From contig CAKTEM010000013.1 in the NCBI GenBank assembly GCA_934548045.1, forward strand, positions 26,053-90,052: a DNA stretch of 64,000 nt, in the 5' to 3' direction. A program made the translations under genes and the position numbers. Positions 16,047 to 24,261 of this stretch are shown here, piece after piece (position 1 is the first letter of the stretch; every line of letters starts with the position of its first letter). The notes beneath the pieces were generated by a model. That model worked only from the letters and a program-made list of their open reading frames with translations. It had not been told where the DNA came from and made no database searches. The DNA comes from an uncultured Faecalibacterium sp. Its GTDB lineage: Bacteria; Bacillota; Clostridia; Oscillospirales; Ruminococcaceae.

Positions 16047-16193
16047 TTGATATCTGGGCGGCAGGGAAGACAAGCGCATCTATTATGTCTATAACCTGAC
16101 AGTTCACACTGCGATAGCTCGGATTGATAAGTTTGCTTTGGGTTTTAACCATGGCCGGTTAGGCTGAAAATTCAAAATGGAACCCAAAAGCAG

Positions 16194-16251
16194 AAAGCCC
16201 TTGATATTTTGCTGGCAGATGCTGGCGAAAATTTCAGGGGCTTTTATTTTT
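16194..16251 (+). terminator. terminator after the lysis cassette
   Basis: AAAGCCCTTGATATTTT (16194-16210) pairs with AAAATTTCAGGGGCTTTT (16228-16245) with two weak positions; a T-rich tail TTATTTTTTG follows. It lies 148 bases after the holin stop and probably ends the late transcript. Confidence 0.75.
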
Positions 16252-16553
16252 TGACTTTGGGCTTGACGTATGAGAGAAAAGTCTATATAATTCTGAAAAG
16301 GAAAACGTTTGATGATTCTGAATCACCTGCAATTTTGTCTCATTGCGGATGGCCGCAGGAGAAGGACAAGTTGAGTGACGTGCAACAATCGAATTGGAAG
16401 GATTTGGAAGAATCGAAGAGGATGTGGAAAAAGAATGTGGTATTCCTACATAATTGAAGAAATTTTACGGTAGTATGTTTGATTTTTGAGAGTGGGCAGG
16501 GTGTGCAACACGATTTCGATTTAACCCCATCGTATCCTGAACCAAATATCTTT

Positions 16554-16598
16554 AAAGAGTCAAACGGTACCATTAAAAGGGCCGCTTGGCTCTTTTTT
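16554..16598 (+). terminator. second terminator in the prophage-host gap
   Basis: AAAGAGTCAAACGG (16554-16567) pairs with CCGCTTGGCTCTTT (16582-16595) with two G-U pairs, followed by TTTTTT (16593-16598). Confidence 0.75.
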
Positions 16599-16989
16599 AT
16601 TTTGCTTTGTAGTGGGGAAGCTGCTTGACGAGCAAGCAAAATCACTTGAACCTAAAAAACAATTGTATTACGTTACTATTTTGCAAGTAAAAACACACTG
16701 TAATAGATAAGTACTTTGTGCAGTTGATTTAAAATCAATTGAAATAAAGCTGTGAAACTGATTTCATTCAAGAGGTCACAAATTGAATATACGATTAGTA
16801 TATTTGATGTCGTGGAACCATATTGCTGACGCTTCTGCATTATGCACCTGTAACAGCTATCGAAAACAAGACACACAAACTAAACGAACGCTTTTTGCCA
16901 CCCTGAACTCTTTTGTCAATCCTTTTATTTGGGTGGAAAGCGTGGTAAAATAGAGATACCGTATCATGGGTAATAGGAGAGTGGAAGAT

Positions 16990-18972
16990 TTGGAACTGGA
17001 ACAGGCACGAAGCCGCGTGGAAGAACTTCGCGCGGTGATTGAAAAAAACAACCGGCTTTATTATGACCAGGACGCGCCGGAACTGGAAGACTATGAATAC
17101 GATGCCCTTAACCGGGAATTGAAGGAACTGGAAGCACAGTTTCCGGAGCTTGTCACGCCGACTTCGCCGACGCAGCATGTCGGCGGCACGCCGAGCGGAC
17201 GCTTTGCCAAAGTGACCCACGCCGTCAAGATGGAAAGCCTTCTGGATGCGTTTTCGTATGAGGAGCTGCGCGATTTCGACCGCCGGGTTCGGGATGCAGG
17301 CGTAACGCCGGAGTACGTCGTCGAAATCAAAATTGACGGCCTTTCTTGCAGCCTTGAGTACGAAAATGGCGAGCTGGTGCGTGCATCGACACGCGGCGAT
17401 GGTGTTGTTGGCGAAGATGTGACCGCAAATGTCCGCACTATCCGGGCAATCCCGAAAAAGCTGAAAAACGCGCCGGAATTTCTGGAAGTACGCGGCGAAG
17501 TCTATATGCCGCATGAGGCCTTTCAGAAGCTCTGTGCCGAGCAGGAACTGCAGGGAGCGGCACCTTTTAAAAATCCGCGCAATGCAGCGGCTGGTTCTCT
17601 GCGCCAGAAAGACGCAAAAATCACCGGAAGCCGTGGCCTGTCCATCTTTATTTTTAATGTACAGCAGATTCGCGGCCACGAGCTGACGACTCATGCCGAG
17701 AGTTTGGATTACCTCAAGAGTCTGGGCCTGCCCGTTTCGCCGCGCTATCATATCGTCCACGACATCGAAGACGCCATCGCCGAGATCGAGCAGATCGGAC
17801 AGAACCGCTCCAAGCTGGATTTCGATATGGACGGTGCCGTTATCAAGGTCAACAATTTCGCCGAGCGTGACCTGATGGGCTCGACCAACAAATTTCCTCG
17901 CTGGGCAATTGCGTTCAAGTATCCGCCCGAGGTAAAGGAAACGACCCTTCGCAGCATCGAGGTCGCCGTGGGCCGCACCGGTGTTTTGACACCGACGGCC
18001 TGCTTCGACCCAGTCTTCCTTGCCGGAACCACCGTCGCCCGTGCGACCCTGCATAATGAAGACTTCATCAAGCAGTTCGGCCTCTGCATCGGCGATACGA
18101 TTCAAGTGCGCAAGGCCGGCGACATCATCCCGGAAGTCATCGGCGTTACAAAGCACGAAGAGGGGGCAGAGCCGTACCAGATGCCTGAGGTCTGCCCGTC
18201 CTGCGGTGCAACCGTTGTCCATCTGGAAGATGAAGCCGCCCTTCGCTGCATCAACCCCGAATGTCCGGCGCAGGCTCTACGAAACATCATCCATTTCGCA
18301 TCACGGGATGCGATGGACATCGACGGTCTGGGTGTCGCTGTGGCGACGCAGCTGGTCGAAAAAGGCTTTGTCCATTCGGCGGCGGATATTTACACCCTGA
18401 CGATGGACGAGCTTCTGACCCTTGACAAGTTCAAAGAGAAGAGCGCGACCAACCTGCTCAATGCAATCGAGCGTTCCAAGCAGAACAACCTCGACAAACT
18501 GCTCTTCGGCTTTGGCATCCGGAACATCGGCGACAAGGCGGCCGCACTGCTGGCGGAGCATTTCGGCTCCATGCAAGCCATCCGGGAAGCAACCGTTGAG
18601 CAGATCAGCGAGATCGACGGTTTCGGCGGTGTCATGGCGCAGAGCGTCGCAGAATTTTTCGCAAAGGACGGCACAACTGACCTCGTGCATCGCCTGGCCG
18701 ATGCCGGTCTGAACATGCAGTGGAAGGGCGAGCCAAAGGGCGACAAACTGGCAGGAAAAACGCTGGTCGTCACCGGTACGCTTGAGACTCTTTCCCGGAA
18801 CGAAGCCGAAGCACTTATCGTTAAAAATGGCGGTAAGGCCAGCGGTTCCGTCTCGAAGAAGACGGCGTATGTCGTCGCAGGCACAGCGGCAGGCTCCAAG
18901 CTGACAAAGGCACAGACTCTGGGTGTTCCCGTCCTGACGGAAGCGGAATTCCTCGCCATGCTCGACCAGTAA
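16990..18972 (+). CDS. ligA: NAD-dependent DNA ligase
   Basis: The 660-residue replicative ligase seals nicks using NAD. Visible parts: N-terminal YYDQDAPELEDYEYD (NMN-binding Ia domain), adenylation motif EIKIDGLSCSLEYENG with the active Lys, TRGDGVVGEDVTANVRTI, OB fold, four-Cys zinc finger CPSCG...CINPECPAQ, helix-hairpin-helix repeats, and a BRCT domain at the C-terminus (GKTLVVTGTLETLSRNEAEA). Length is normal. I prefer TTG 16990, since AGGAG at 16976-16980 is well spaced; ATG 16966 in the same frame has no ribosome site and would add eight residues absent from typical starts. It is the first host gene right of the prophage. Confidence 0.95.
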   Translation: MELEQARSRVEELRAVIEKNNRLYYDQDAPELEDYEYDALNRELKELEAQFPELVTPTSPTQHVGGTPSGRFAKVTHAVKMESLLDAFSYEELRDFDRRVRDAGVTPEYVVEIKIDGLSCSLEYENGELVRASTRGDGVVGEDVTANVRTIRAIPKKLKNAPEFLEVRGEVYMPHEAFQKLCAEQELQGAAPFKNPRNAAAGSLRQKDAKITGSRGLSIFIFNVQQIRGHELTTHAESLDYLKSLGLPVSPRYHIVHDIEDAIAEIEQIGQNRSKLDFDMDGAVIKVNNFAERDLMGSTNKFPRWAIAFKYPPEVKETTLRSIEVAVGRTGVLTPTACFDPVFLAGTTVARATLHNEDFIKQFGLCIGDTIQVRKAGDIIPEVIGVTKHEEGAEPYQMPEVCPSCGATVVHLEDEAALRCINPECPAQALRNIIHFASRDAMDIDGLGVAVATQLVEKGFVHSAADIYTLTMDELLTLDKFKEKSATNLLNAIERSKQNNLDKLLFGFGIRNIGDKAAALLAEHFGSMQAIREATVEQISEIDGFGGVMAQSVAEFFAKDGTTDLVHRLADAGLNMQWKGEPKGDKLAGKTLVVTGTLETLSRNEAEALIVKNGGKASGSVSKKTAYVVAGTAAGSKLTKAQTLGVPVLTEAEFLAMLDQ

Positions 18973-18985
18973 ACCACAAAATCAC

Positions 18986-19030
18986 AGCCCATACAGTAAA
19001 GCGTAAAAACTTTGCTGTATGGGCTTTTTT
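18986..19030 (+). terminator. ligA terminator
   Basis: AGCCCATACAGTAAAG (18986-19001) pairs with CTTTGCTGTATGGGCT (19010-19025) with one mismatch or G-U position; TTTTTT follows. Confidence 0.88.
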
Positions 19031-19103
19031 GATGCCCGGCGTTCTAATCCGTCCACTCTTGCATACAGTGATGGCAAGAAGCCAAAACGAAAGGAGACGC
19101 AAA

Positions 19104-20018
19104 ATGGACGAGTATTATCACGCTGTGGGGTGCCTGCCGTCGTGGCTGGCAAGGCCGCTGATGGAGCTTCCCATCGAGCAGGCAGAACGCATCCACGAAA
19201 TTCGCCTGCGGACAGGCTGTGAGCTGCTGGTGACAATGGACGGCGAACCCTATACACTCCGGGAACTGGCCAAAACGATTCCGGTCGAAAAGTCCATCAT
19301 ATCCCTGAAACTGAACGAGCTTCAGATGGAAGAGATTTTCTATACCCTCTGCGGCGGTTCCGTCCATAGCCATCAGAGTGAAATTGCGTTCGGGTACATC
19401 ACTCTGCCCGGCGGATGCCGTGTTGGTATCGGCGGACAGTTTCTGGAACATCCGGAACAGGGTGTTGTATTGCAAAAGCTCCGCTCTCTGAATCTCCGCA
19501 TTGCGCGGCAGAAAAACATCGTACTGCCGGAAATGCTTCGGGATATCCTGCAAAAGCCGTTTGTGGGTCTGCTTATCGTCGGGGAACCGGACAGCGGAAA
19601 AACAACCCTTCTCCGGGCAATCGCGCATGCTCTGACTCAGCAGAAAAAGCTGGCGACAGTCATTGATGAGCGCGGAGAAATTTTCCCGGAACAAAATCGG
19701 CTGACCGCGCAGGGTATCGAGCCGGTCGATGTGATTTCCGGCATTGCGAAGGACCGGGCGGTTCAGATGGCGTTGCGCACCCTTTCGCCGCAGGTGATTT
19801 TGCTGGATGAGCTGGGCGGTATGCAGGAGGTCGAAGCGTTGGAACAGGGCTTGTTCAGCGGTGTGGATTTTGTGGCGACCCTCCATGCCTCCTCGCTGGA
19901 AGAAGCTTTCCGCCGCCCACAGGTACAAGCCCTGAAAGCTCGGGGTGCCCTTCGCGTGATGGTTCTTCTCCGTGGGAGGCATTTCCCCGGTCAGGTGAAG
20001 GAAGTGCGGCTGTTATGA
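19104..20018 (+). CDS. spoIIIAA: stage III sporulation protein AA (SpoIIIAA ATPase)
   Basis: A 304-residue secretion-type ATPase that powers the SpoIIIA-SpoIIQ feeding channel between mother cell and forespore. Walker A VGEPDSGKTT, Walker B QVILLDELG and the surrounding FVATLHASSLEEAF segment are visible. Start 19104 has AAGGAG 8 bases upstream; an earlier in-frame ATG at 19029 sits on the ligA terminator. First gene of an eight-gene operon with ATGA overlaps, as in Bacillus and Clostridia. Length is near the usual 305-310. Confidence 0.94.
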   Translation: MDEYYHAVGCLPSWLARPLMELPIEQAERIHEIRLRTGCELLVTMDGEPYTLRELAKTIPVEKSIISLKLNELQMEEIFYTLCGGSVHSHQSEIAFGYITLPGGCRVGIGGQFLEHPEQGVVLQKLRSLNLRIARQKNIVLPEMLRDILQKPFVGLLIVGEPDSGKTTLLRAIAHALTQQKKLATVIDERGEIFPEQNRLTAQGIEPVDVISGIAKDRAVQMALRTLSPQVILLDELGGMQEVEALEQGLFSGVDFVATLHASSLEEAFRRPQVQALKARGALRVMVLLRGRHFPGQVKEVRLL

Positions 20019-20482
20019 GCCTTCTGCGGCTGGTGGGAGCCTGCTTTTGGGTGGTCTGCGGCTGGTTCGGCGGAGATTATTTCTGCGTGCAGACCCAGAA
20101 CCATCTGGACGAACTGGACAAGACCATCGAACTTCTGCGCCGACTCAAACAGGAAATATCCTGCCGCCGGACAGATTTGAACCTGCTCTATCCGGCACTC
20201 CACCGGGAAGGTGCGTTGGATTTCTGTTCTATTCAGGCAGAGAGTTTTCAGACCTTGGCGGCACCGGTCTCTTTTTCAGAAGCGGAAAAAATCTGTTTTC
20301 AAGAGTGCTTTTCGGGCCTAGGCCATGCAGAAGCGGTACAGGAATGTGACCGGCTGGAACTTTACTTACAGCGATTCACACAGTTTCGCTCGGCGGCGGA
20401 GCAGGCCGCACAGACCCGGCTCTTTCTGGCACACAAACTGGGGCTGGGAGCAGGCCTTGCGGCCGCCATCCTCTTTTTATAA
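20015..20482 (+). CDS. spoIIIAB: stage III sporulation protein AB
   Basis: A 155-residue protein, slightly short for the family (about 170). It has an N-terminal membrane segment (LLRLVGACFWVVCGWFGG), a helical body with the family-like LIELLRRLKQEISCRRTDL segment, and a C-terminal hydrophobic helix. SpoIIIAB resembles GspF-type platform proteins in type II secretion and would sit in the mother-cell membrane. Overlaps spoIIIAA by ATGA. Three Cys residues are present. Confidence 0.9.
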   Translation: MSLLRLVGACFWVVCGWFGGDYFCVQTQNHLDELDKTIELLRRLKQEISCRRTDLNLLYPALHREGALDFCSIQAESFQTLAAPVSFSEAEKICFQECFSGLGHAEAVQECDRLELYLQRFTQFRSAAEQAAQTRLFLAHKLGLGAGLAAAILFL

Positions 20483-20503
20483 AAAAGAAGGGAAGACAAG
20501 CGT

Positions 20504-20698
20504 ATGGACATCGACCTGATTTTTAAAATAGCGGCGATCGGCATCATCGTGGCCGTGCTGAACCAGCTTCTGATTCGTTCCGGCCGGGAAGATCAGGCCA
20601 TGATGACGACGCTTGCCGGGCTGATCGTGGTGCTTTCCATCCTCGTCAAGCAGATCAGCACCCTGTTCGTCACCATCAAGGCGTTGTTCTCCTTATGA
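20504..20698 (+). CDS. spoIIIAC: stage III sporulation protein AC
   Basis: A 64-residue protein of two membrane helices, IDLIFKIAAIGIIVAVLNQ and a second hydrophobic segment after the polar turn RSGREDQAMM, matching the highly conserved SpoIIIAC. Ribosome site AAGAAGGGAAG upstream. Its stop overlaps the spoIIIAD start. Part of the SpoIIIA channel complex. Confidence 0.94.
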   Translation: MDIDLIFKIAAIGIIVAVLNQLLIRSGREDQAMMTTLAGLIVVLSILVKQISTLFVTIKALFSL

Positions 20699-21078
20699 GT
20701 GGGGCGGTGTCACTGTTTGGGATATTTCTCGTCGCGGCGGCACTTTATGCCTTATTCCAAAAGGCCGCGCCGACTTTTGCACTGCTGGTTTCTCTGGCGG
20801 CGGTGGTCGTCCTGCTGGCACGGGTCGGCTCTGCACTCGAAACCGTGCTGTCTGGTCTGCATCAGCTGGAGCGGCAGGCAGGCGGAAGTGCGTTTTCGTG
20901 TCTGTTGCGCTGTGCCGGGATCGCACTGCTGACAGATTACGCGCGCACACTCTGCGAGGAAGCCGGTGCAGAGTCGCTGGCATGGTGTGCCGGTCTTGTG
21001 GGGCGGTGCCTGATCCTTGCAGCGGCATGGCCGCTCATCGAAGAGATCGGACAGCGAATATGGAGCATTGCAGGATGA
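20695..21078 (+). CDS. spoIIIAD: stage III sporulation protein AD
   Basis: A 127-residue integral membrane protein with about four hydrophobic helices; the C-terminal half (LRCAGIALLTDYARTLCEEAG, then LAWCAGLVGRCLILAAAWPLI) matches the SpoIIIAC/AD family, in which AD is an extended AC. Coupled to spoIIIAC and spoIIIAE by ATGA overlaps. Confidence 0.93.
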   Translation: MSGAVSLFGIFLVAAALYALFQKAAPTFALLVSLAAVVVLLARVGSALETVLSGLHQLERQAGGSAFSCLLRCAGIALLTDYARTLCEEAGAESLAWCAGLVGRCLILAAAWPLIEEIGQRIWSIAG

Positions 21079-22085
21079 AATTTGCGATATTACAGGTGTC
21101 CTTACCCGGAGAAGAATTCTGGAAGCCTTATCTGGAACAAAGCCCCGTCTCGTGGGAAGAACTGGCGGACAAGCCGTTTTCGGTGTTGAAAAGTTTTCTC
21201 CCGGAATCACTGACCGGTTTGCTGGGAGATTCCCTCAAAGGATATGCCGCTGTTCTGCTGTTTTTGTTGGCGGCGTCGATTTTATCGGTCTTTCTCGCTC
21301 AGCAGACCGACCACGACTTGATCGAACTGTTGACCGTCGGCGGATGCGGCACGCTGGTGTGGGGGAACCTGCTGGATTTCTCCAAAACATTCTGTGAGCA
21401 GATCGAAGCATGGCAGAGGTACCTGCTCAACTTTCTGCCTGTTTACGCAGGTGTTCTGACGATGGGCGGTGAAGCTACTGCCGGGAGTGCGGCCAGCGGA
21501 GGATTTCTGGTTCTGCTCTGCCTGCTGGCGCAGGTACTCTGTACCTTTCTTCCGCCTTTGCTCGAATGTTACTTAGCGTTCAGCGTGGCCTGCTGTATCA
21601 GCAGTGAGAGCAGTCTTTCGCTTTTCTGCCGTTCCGCCGGGAAGCTGATGACACAGGGCCTGTCACTTGCTGGGAAAATCCTTGCCGCCCTGCTGAGCCT
21701 TCAGCGTGTTTCGGCGATGCAGCTTGACCGTTCCACTCTTCGTGCCGGGAAGCTTCTGGTCGGCACGGTTCCCATCGTCGGGCAGACGCTCAGTGACGCA
21801 TCTGAAACCATCCTTTCAGCGGTTCAATTGCTCAAAAGCGGCCTTGGTCTGGCAGCGATTCTGTTTTTGGCAGGGGAATTCGTACCGTTTTACATCGGGA
21901 TGCTCATCCAGATGCTGTTTCTCTCGGGCTGTGGACTGCTCTGCGGTCTGACCGGGCTTTCTCGCTGTCAGACTTTGCTGGACTGCCTGAGCGAAGCCGT
22001 CCGGTGCATGGCGGCGGCAACGATTCTGTTTTTCGGGTTGGCTGTCTTTGGTACGATGCTGTTGTTTTTGGTAGGGGGTGGGTGA
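21075..22085 (+). CDS. spoIIIAE: stage III sporulation protein AE
   Basis: A 336-residue polytopic membrane protein, core channel part of the SpoIIIA complex. The hydrophobic pattern of seven to eight helices and the segment GKLLVGTVPIVGQTLSDASETIL are typical. It is shorter than the Bacillus protein (about 400) because the N-terminal signal peptide and linker are missing; the mature-like part starts directly with EEFWKPYLEQSP. Start 21075 overlaps the AD stop. The loss may be lineage-specific. Confidence 0.92.
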   Translation: MKFAILQVSLPGEEFWKPYLEQSPVSWEELADKPFSVLKSFLPESLTGLLGDSLKGYAAVLLFLLAASILSVFLAQQTDHDLIELLTVGGCGTLVWGNLLDFSKTFCEQIEAWQRYLLNFLPVYAGVLTMGGEATAGSAASGGFLVLLCLLAQVLCTFLPPLLECYLAFSVACCISSESSLSLFCRSAGKLMTQGLSLAGKILAALLSLQRVSAMQLDRSTLRAGKLLVGTVPIVGQTLSDASETILSAVQLLKSGLGLAAILFLAGEFVPFYIGMLIQMLFLSGCGLLCGLTGLSRCQTLLDCLSEAVRCMAAATILFFGLAVFGTMLLFLVGGG

Positions 22086-22086
22086 T

Positions 22087-22569
22087 TTGCAGGAACTGAA
22101 ACGCGCGGCGGCAGTCTTCTGTATCGCCTGCATCTGCTCCGAGCTTCTTGCGCAGGTGACAGAACACGGCTGGGCGAGACGCTGCATAAAAACCGTGGCC
22201 GGGTTATATATTCTATTAGTGTTTTGGAATACCCTCCCGAAATTCCGGACGACGGTGCAGAGCTTCGATTTGCCGCAGGTGTCCATTATGGATATGGGAA
22301 CGCTGGAAGATACCGTCCAGTTGCAGGCGGAGACAGAGCTTGCGCAGAAGTTGGAATCCGAATGTGCCGCTGAGACCGGAATCTCCGCAAAATTCACAGT
22401 AATACTGGAAAAGACTGCATCCGGCGAAAGTGTCTCTTCGGTTCAGGCAGAGCTCCCGGCGGCGTGCGGCGCACAAGAGAGAGCAAAAGTTACGGATTTT
22501 TTGCAAGATACACTGGGGATAGCACCGGACTTCGTTTCATTCGATGCAGACCGGGAGGCGGAGCCATGA
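22087..22569 (+). CDS. spoIIIAF: stage III sporulation protein AF
   Basis: A 160-residue protein with two N-terminal membrane helices (AAAVFCIACICSELLAQ and TVAGLYILLVFWNTL) and a soluble C-terminal domain, the SpoIIIAF layout; the family is usually about 200 residues. TTG 22087 is chosen because AGGGGGTGG (22073-22081) is 6-8 bases upstream; an in-frame GTG at 22078 lies inside that site. Its stop overlaps the spoIIIAG start by ATGA. Confidence 0.85.
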   Translation: MQELKRAAAVFCIACICSELLAQVTEHGWARRCIKTVAGLYILLVFWNTLPKFRTTVQSFDLPQVSIMDMGTLEDTVQLQAETELAQKLESECAAETGISAKFTVILEKTASGESVSSVQAELPAACGAQERAKVTDFLQDTLGIAPDFVSFDADREAEP

Positions 22570-23090
22570 AACCAGAAAAGCCGTTCCGCGTCGAAAATCT
22601 GCTGGATATTCTGAAAGCTATTTTTGCGAAAGAGAACCGCGCAAAGCTTGCCATTGCATTTGGCGGACTGGCGATGCTATTGATTCTTCTGTCCGAGTTG
22701 ATTCCGCAGCCGTCAGTGCAGACCGCCATTCCGGCCAGCCCGGCGGATAATACTGCCTATCGGGTACAGCTGGAACAGCAGCTCACCGAACTCATCGAAC
22801 AAATCGACGGGGCAGGAAAGACCGTCGTGATGCTCACGCTGGAAAATGGGGAGGAGACCGTCTATGCCATGGATACACAGTCGGGACAGACCCAGAGCCA
22901 GGAGACACACGTTTTGTTGGAGGACGGCTCTGCGCTGGCACAGACCGTCTATCTGCCGAAAATATGCGGTGCGGCGGTCGTCTGCGAGGGCGGCGGAGAT
23001 GTCCGCATCGCGGCACGCATCACCGAACTTGTCAGCGCGTTATTGGACCTTCCATCGAACCGAATCTGCGTAGAACAGCGAAAAGGCTGA
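22566..23090 (+). CDS. spoIIIAG: stage III sporulation protein AG
   Basis: A 174-residue protein with one membrane anchor (IAFGGLAMLLILLSELI) and a ring-building EscJ/YscJ-like domain (LEQQLTELIEQIDGAGKTVVMLTL, and ICGAAVVCEGGGD in which the VVCEGG core is a family hallmark). SpoIIIAG forms the large ring in the intermembrane space. The linker is shorter than in Bacillus (about 230 residues). Overlaps spoIIIAF by ATGA. Confidence 0.93.
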   Translation: MKPEKPFRVENLLDILKAIFAKENRAKLAIAFGGLAMLLILLSELIPQPSVQTAIPASPADNTAYRVQLEQQLTELIEQIDGAGKTVVMLTLENGEETVYAMDTQSGQTQSQETHVLLEDGSALAQTVYLPKICGAAVVCEGGGDVRIAARITELVSALLDLPSNRICVEQRKG

Positions 23091-23121
23091 GCGTTTTTTG
23101 AGGATAAAAGGAGGAACCCTG

Positions 23122-23736
23122 ATGAGAGCTATTGCAAAAAATACCCGGAGAGCGACGGCGATCACTTTGGCGGCTGCGTTGGTCGTGGCGGTCTATCTGA
23201 ACTGGCAGTATGCCCGTACCGGTGCGGAGCTGGAAACCGAGGCAGTCAATGTCTCGGCCAGCGTCTCGGAAGAGGTCTCTGCACCCATCACGGACGGGCT
23301 GATGACCGAGGCGGAGGCTGTCTCCAGCACCAACAAAAATTACGGCGAGGCCCAGTTGGTGAGCGTCTCGAACGATTCCGGCTCCAAATTTTTTGAGGAA
23401 GCCCGGCTCAAACGGGAAAAAGCGCATGATGCCGCGCTGGATACCATTCAAAAGACCCTGAAATCCTCCTCTCTTTCTGCCGAGGAGAAGAAATCCTACA
23501 CGCAGGAACTGACCGGAAATCTCGAAGACCTCAATGCCGAGACAGAGATCGAGACCCTCGTTAAAGCGAAAGGCTTTGCGGATTGTCTCTGCTTTTTGCA
23601 GTCAGACCGGGCAGACCTGACCGTAATGACCTCCGGCGACGCGCTCACCGCCGCGCAGGTGGCACAGATCCGGGATATCGTTCTGAGCAAGAGCAAGGTG
23701 TCTGCCCAGAACATCACAGTTGTGGAAGTGAAGTGA
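23122..23736 (+). CDS. spoIIIAH: stage III sporulation protein AH
   Basis: A 204-residue protein: N-terminal anchor AITLAAALVVAVYLNWQYA, a Ser/Glu-rich linker, then an EscJ/YscJ-like domain (FFEEARLKREKAHDAALDTIQ). It binds forespore SpoIIQ across the intermembrane space. Start 23122 follows AAAAGGAGGAACCCTG. Last gene of the operon; no clear hairpin terminator follows, and the next promoter begins only 7 bases after the stop. Confidence 0.93.
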   Translation: MRAIAKNTRRATAITLAAALVVAVYLNWQYARTGAELETEAVNVSASVSEEVSAPITDGLMTEAEAVSSTNKNYGEAQLVSVSNDSGSKFFEEARLKREKAHDAALDTIQKTLKSSSLSAEEKKSYTQELTGNLEDLNAETEIETLVKAKGFADCLCFLQSDRADLTVMTSGDALTAAQVAQIRDIVLSKSKVSAQNITVVEVK

Positions 23737-23742
23737 ATAGGG

Positions 23743-23771
23743 TTGTATAAATCCAAAAAGAATGGTATAAT
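23743..23771 (+). promoter_or_regulatory. sigma-A promoter for the Asp23-nusB cluster
   Basis: -35 TTGTAT (23743-23748), 17-base spacer, -10 TATAAT (23766-23771). It lies just after spoIIIAH and about 95 bases before the Asp23 start, so vegetative genes downstream are uncoupled from the sporulation operon. Confidence 0.8.
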
Positions 23772-23865
23772 AAGTTCAGACATCGAAATGCAGGGGTTCA
23801 TCCTGCACCGGAAAACAAAAGTGAAGACGGGTGACTGGCCCGTTTTTCAGATGGAGGGCCTTAGA

Positions 23866-24240
23866 ATGGATTTACAGAATATGGATCTCAAAGGCGGCAG
23901 CCTGCAAATTTCCACCGAAGTGCTGGGCAAAATCGCCCGTTGTGCAGCTTTGGAAGTCGATGGTGTTGCCGAGGTTTCCTGCGGCAACCAGAACAAGAAG
24001 GTGAAGGAGCTGTTGGAGCGCACCAACGTTCAGGCTCCTGTCACGGTCGAGATGCGCGAGGGTACCGCTGCGATCACGCTGCACATCGTCGTTGCCTTTG
24101 GCACAAAGGTTCCTGCTGTTGCGGAAAAGGTTCAGGAGAACGTCAAGTCCGCCGTGCAGAACATGACGAATGTGACCGTCAGCCGTGTGGATCTGGTGAT
24201 TGCCGGCCTTGCCCCTGCTGAAGAAGTACCCGAAGTTTGA
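23866..24240 (+). CDS. Asp23/Gls24 family envelope stress protein
   Basis: A 124-residue protein of the Asp23/DUF322 family: GGSLQISTEVLGKIARCAALEVDGV at the start of the domain and the repeated beta-alpha units ending VTVSRVDLVIAGL. These proteins associate with the membrane and influence envelope homeostasis. Start 23866 has GGAGGG 7 bases upstream. The position before nusB is conserved in Firmicutes (yqhY in Bacillus, linked to acetyl-CoA carboxylase control). Confidence 0.88.
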   Translation: MDLQNMDLKGGSLQISTEVLGKIARCAALEVDGVAEVSCGNQNKKVKELLERTNVQAPVTVEMREGTAAITLHIVVAFGTKVPAVAEKVQENVKSAVQNMTNVTVSRVDLVIAGLAPAEEVPEV

Positions 24241-24261
24241 TTTTTAGGTGAGAGGAACATT

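Larger units (their letters stand above)
1729..16181 (+). repeat. dispersed, strand-oriented 11-mer TTCAAAATGGA of the prophage
   Basis: Exact copies start at 1729, 3367, 11159, 12986, 13386, 14199, 15775 and 16171. Ten-base forms are at 4759 (TTCAAAATGGT), 7382 (TCAAAATGGA) and 14738 (TTCAAAATGGC, across a start codon); TCAAAATGG also occurs near 8622 and 9185. All are on the plus strand. I found only one copy elsewhere in the window, inverted, at 32693-32703 in recN. In coding copies the frame gives (L/I)QNG, but two exact copies are outside confident coding sequence. About 0.004 copies per strand per 16 kb are expected by chance. Confidence 0.7.
1..16605 (+). mobile_element. right part of an integrated siphovirus-like prophage
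   Basis: Genes run in the usual late order of a long-tailed phage: head-tail joining, tape measure, distal tail, tail-associated protein, receptor-binding region, small tail genes, endolysin, holin. All lie on the plus strand with little or no space between them. The left end, integrase and lysogeny genes are outside the window. The right limit is inferred to lie in the AT-rich gap before ligA; the second terminator (16554-16598) is used as a provisional edge because no second att copy is available to compare. Confidence 0.85.
16047..16989 (+). other. AT-rich gap between prophage and ligA; probable attR region
   Basis: No convincing gene is present. An open frame at 16209-16457 lacks a ribosome site and overlaps the first terminator. 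Besides the two terminators, the gap holds the palindrome TTGATTTAAAATCAA (16724-16738) and the inverted repeat AATATAC-gatta-GTATATT (16786-16804), the kind of sites a recombinase could bind. Composition is clearly more AT-rich than both flanks. A weak -10 TAAAAT (16946-16951) may serve ligA. Confidence 0.5.

Noticed and set aside
16209..16457. 82-codon open frame in the prophage-host gap
   Set aside because: No ribosome site, overlaps a terminator, and the product has no recognisable pattern.
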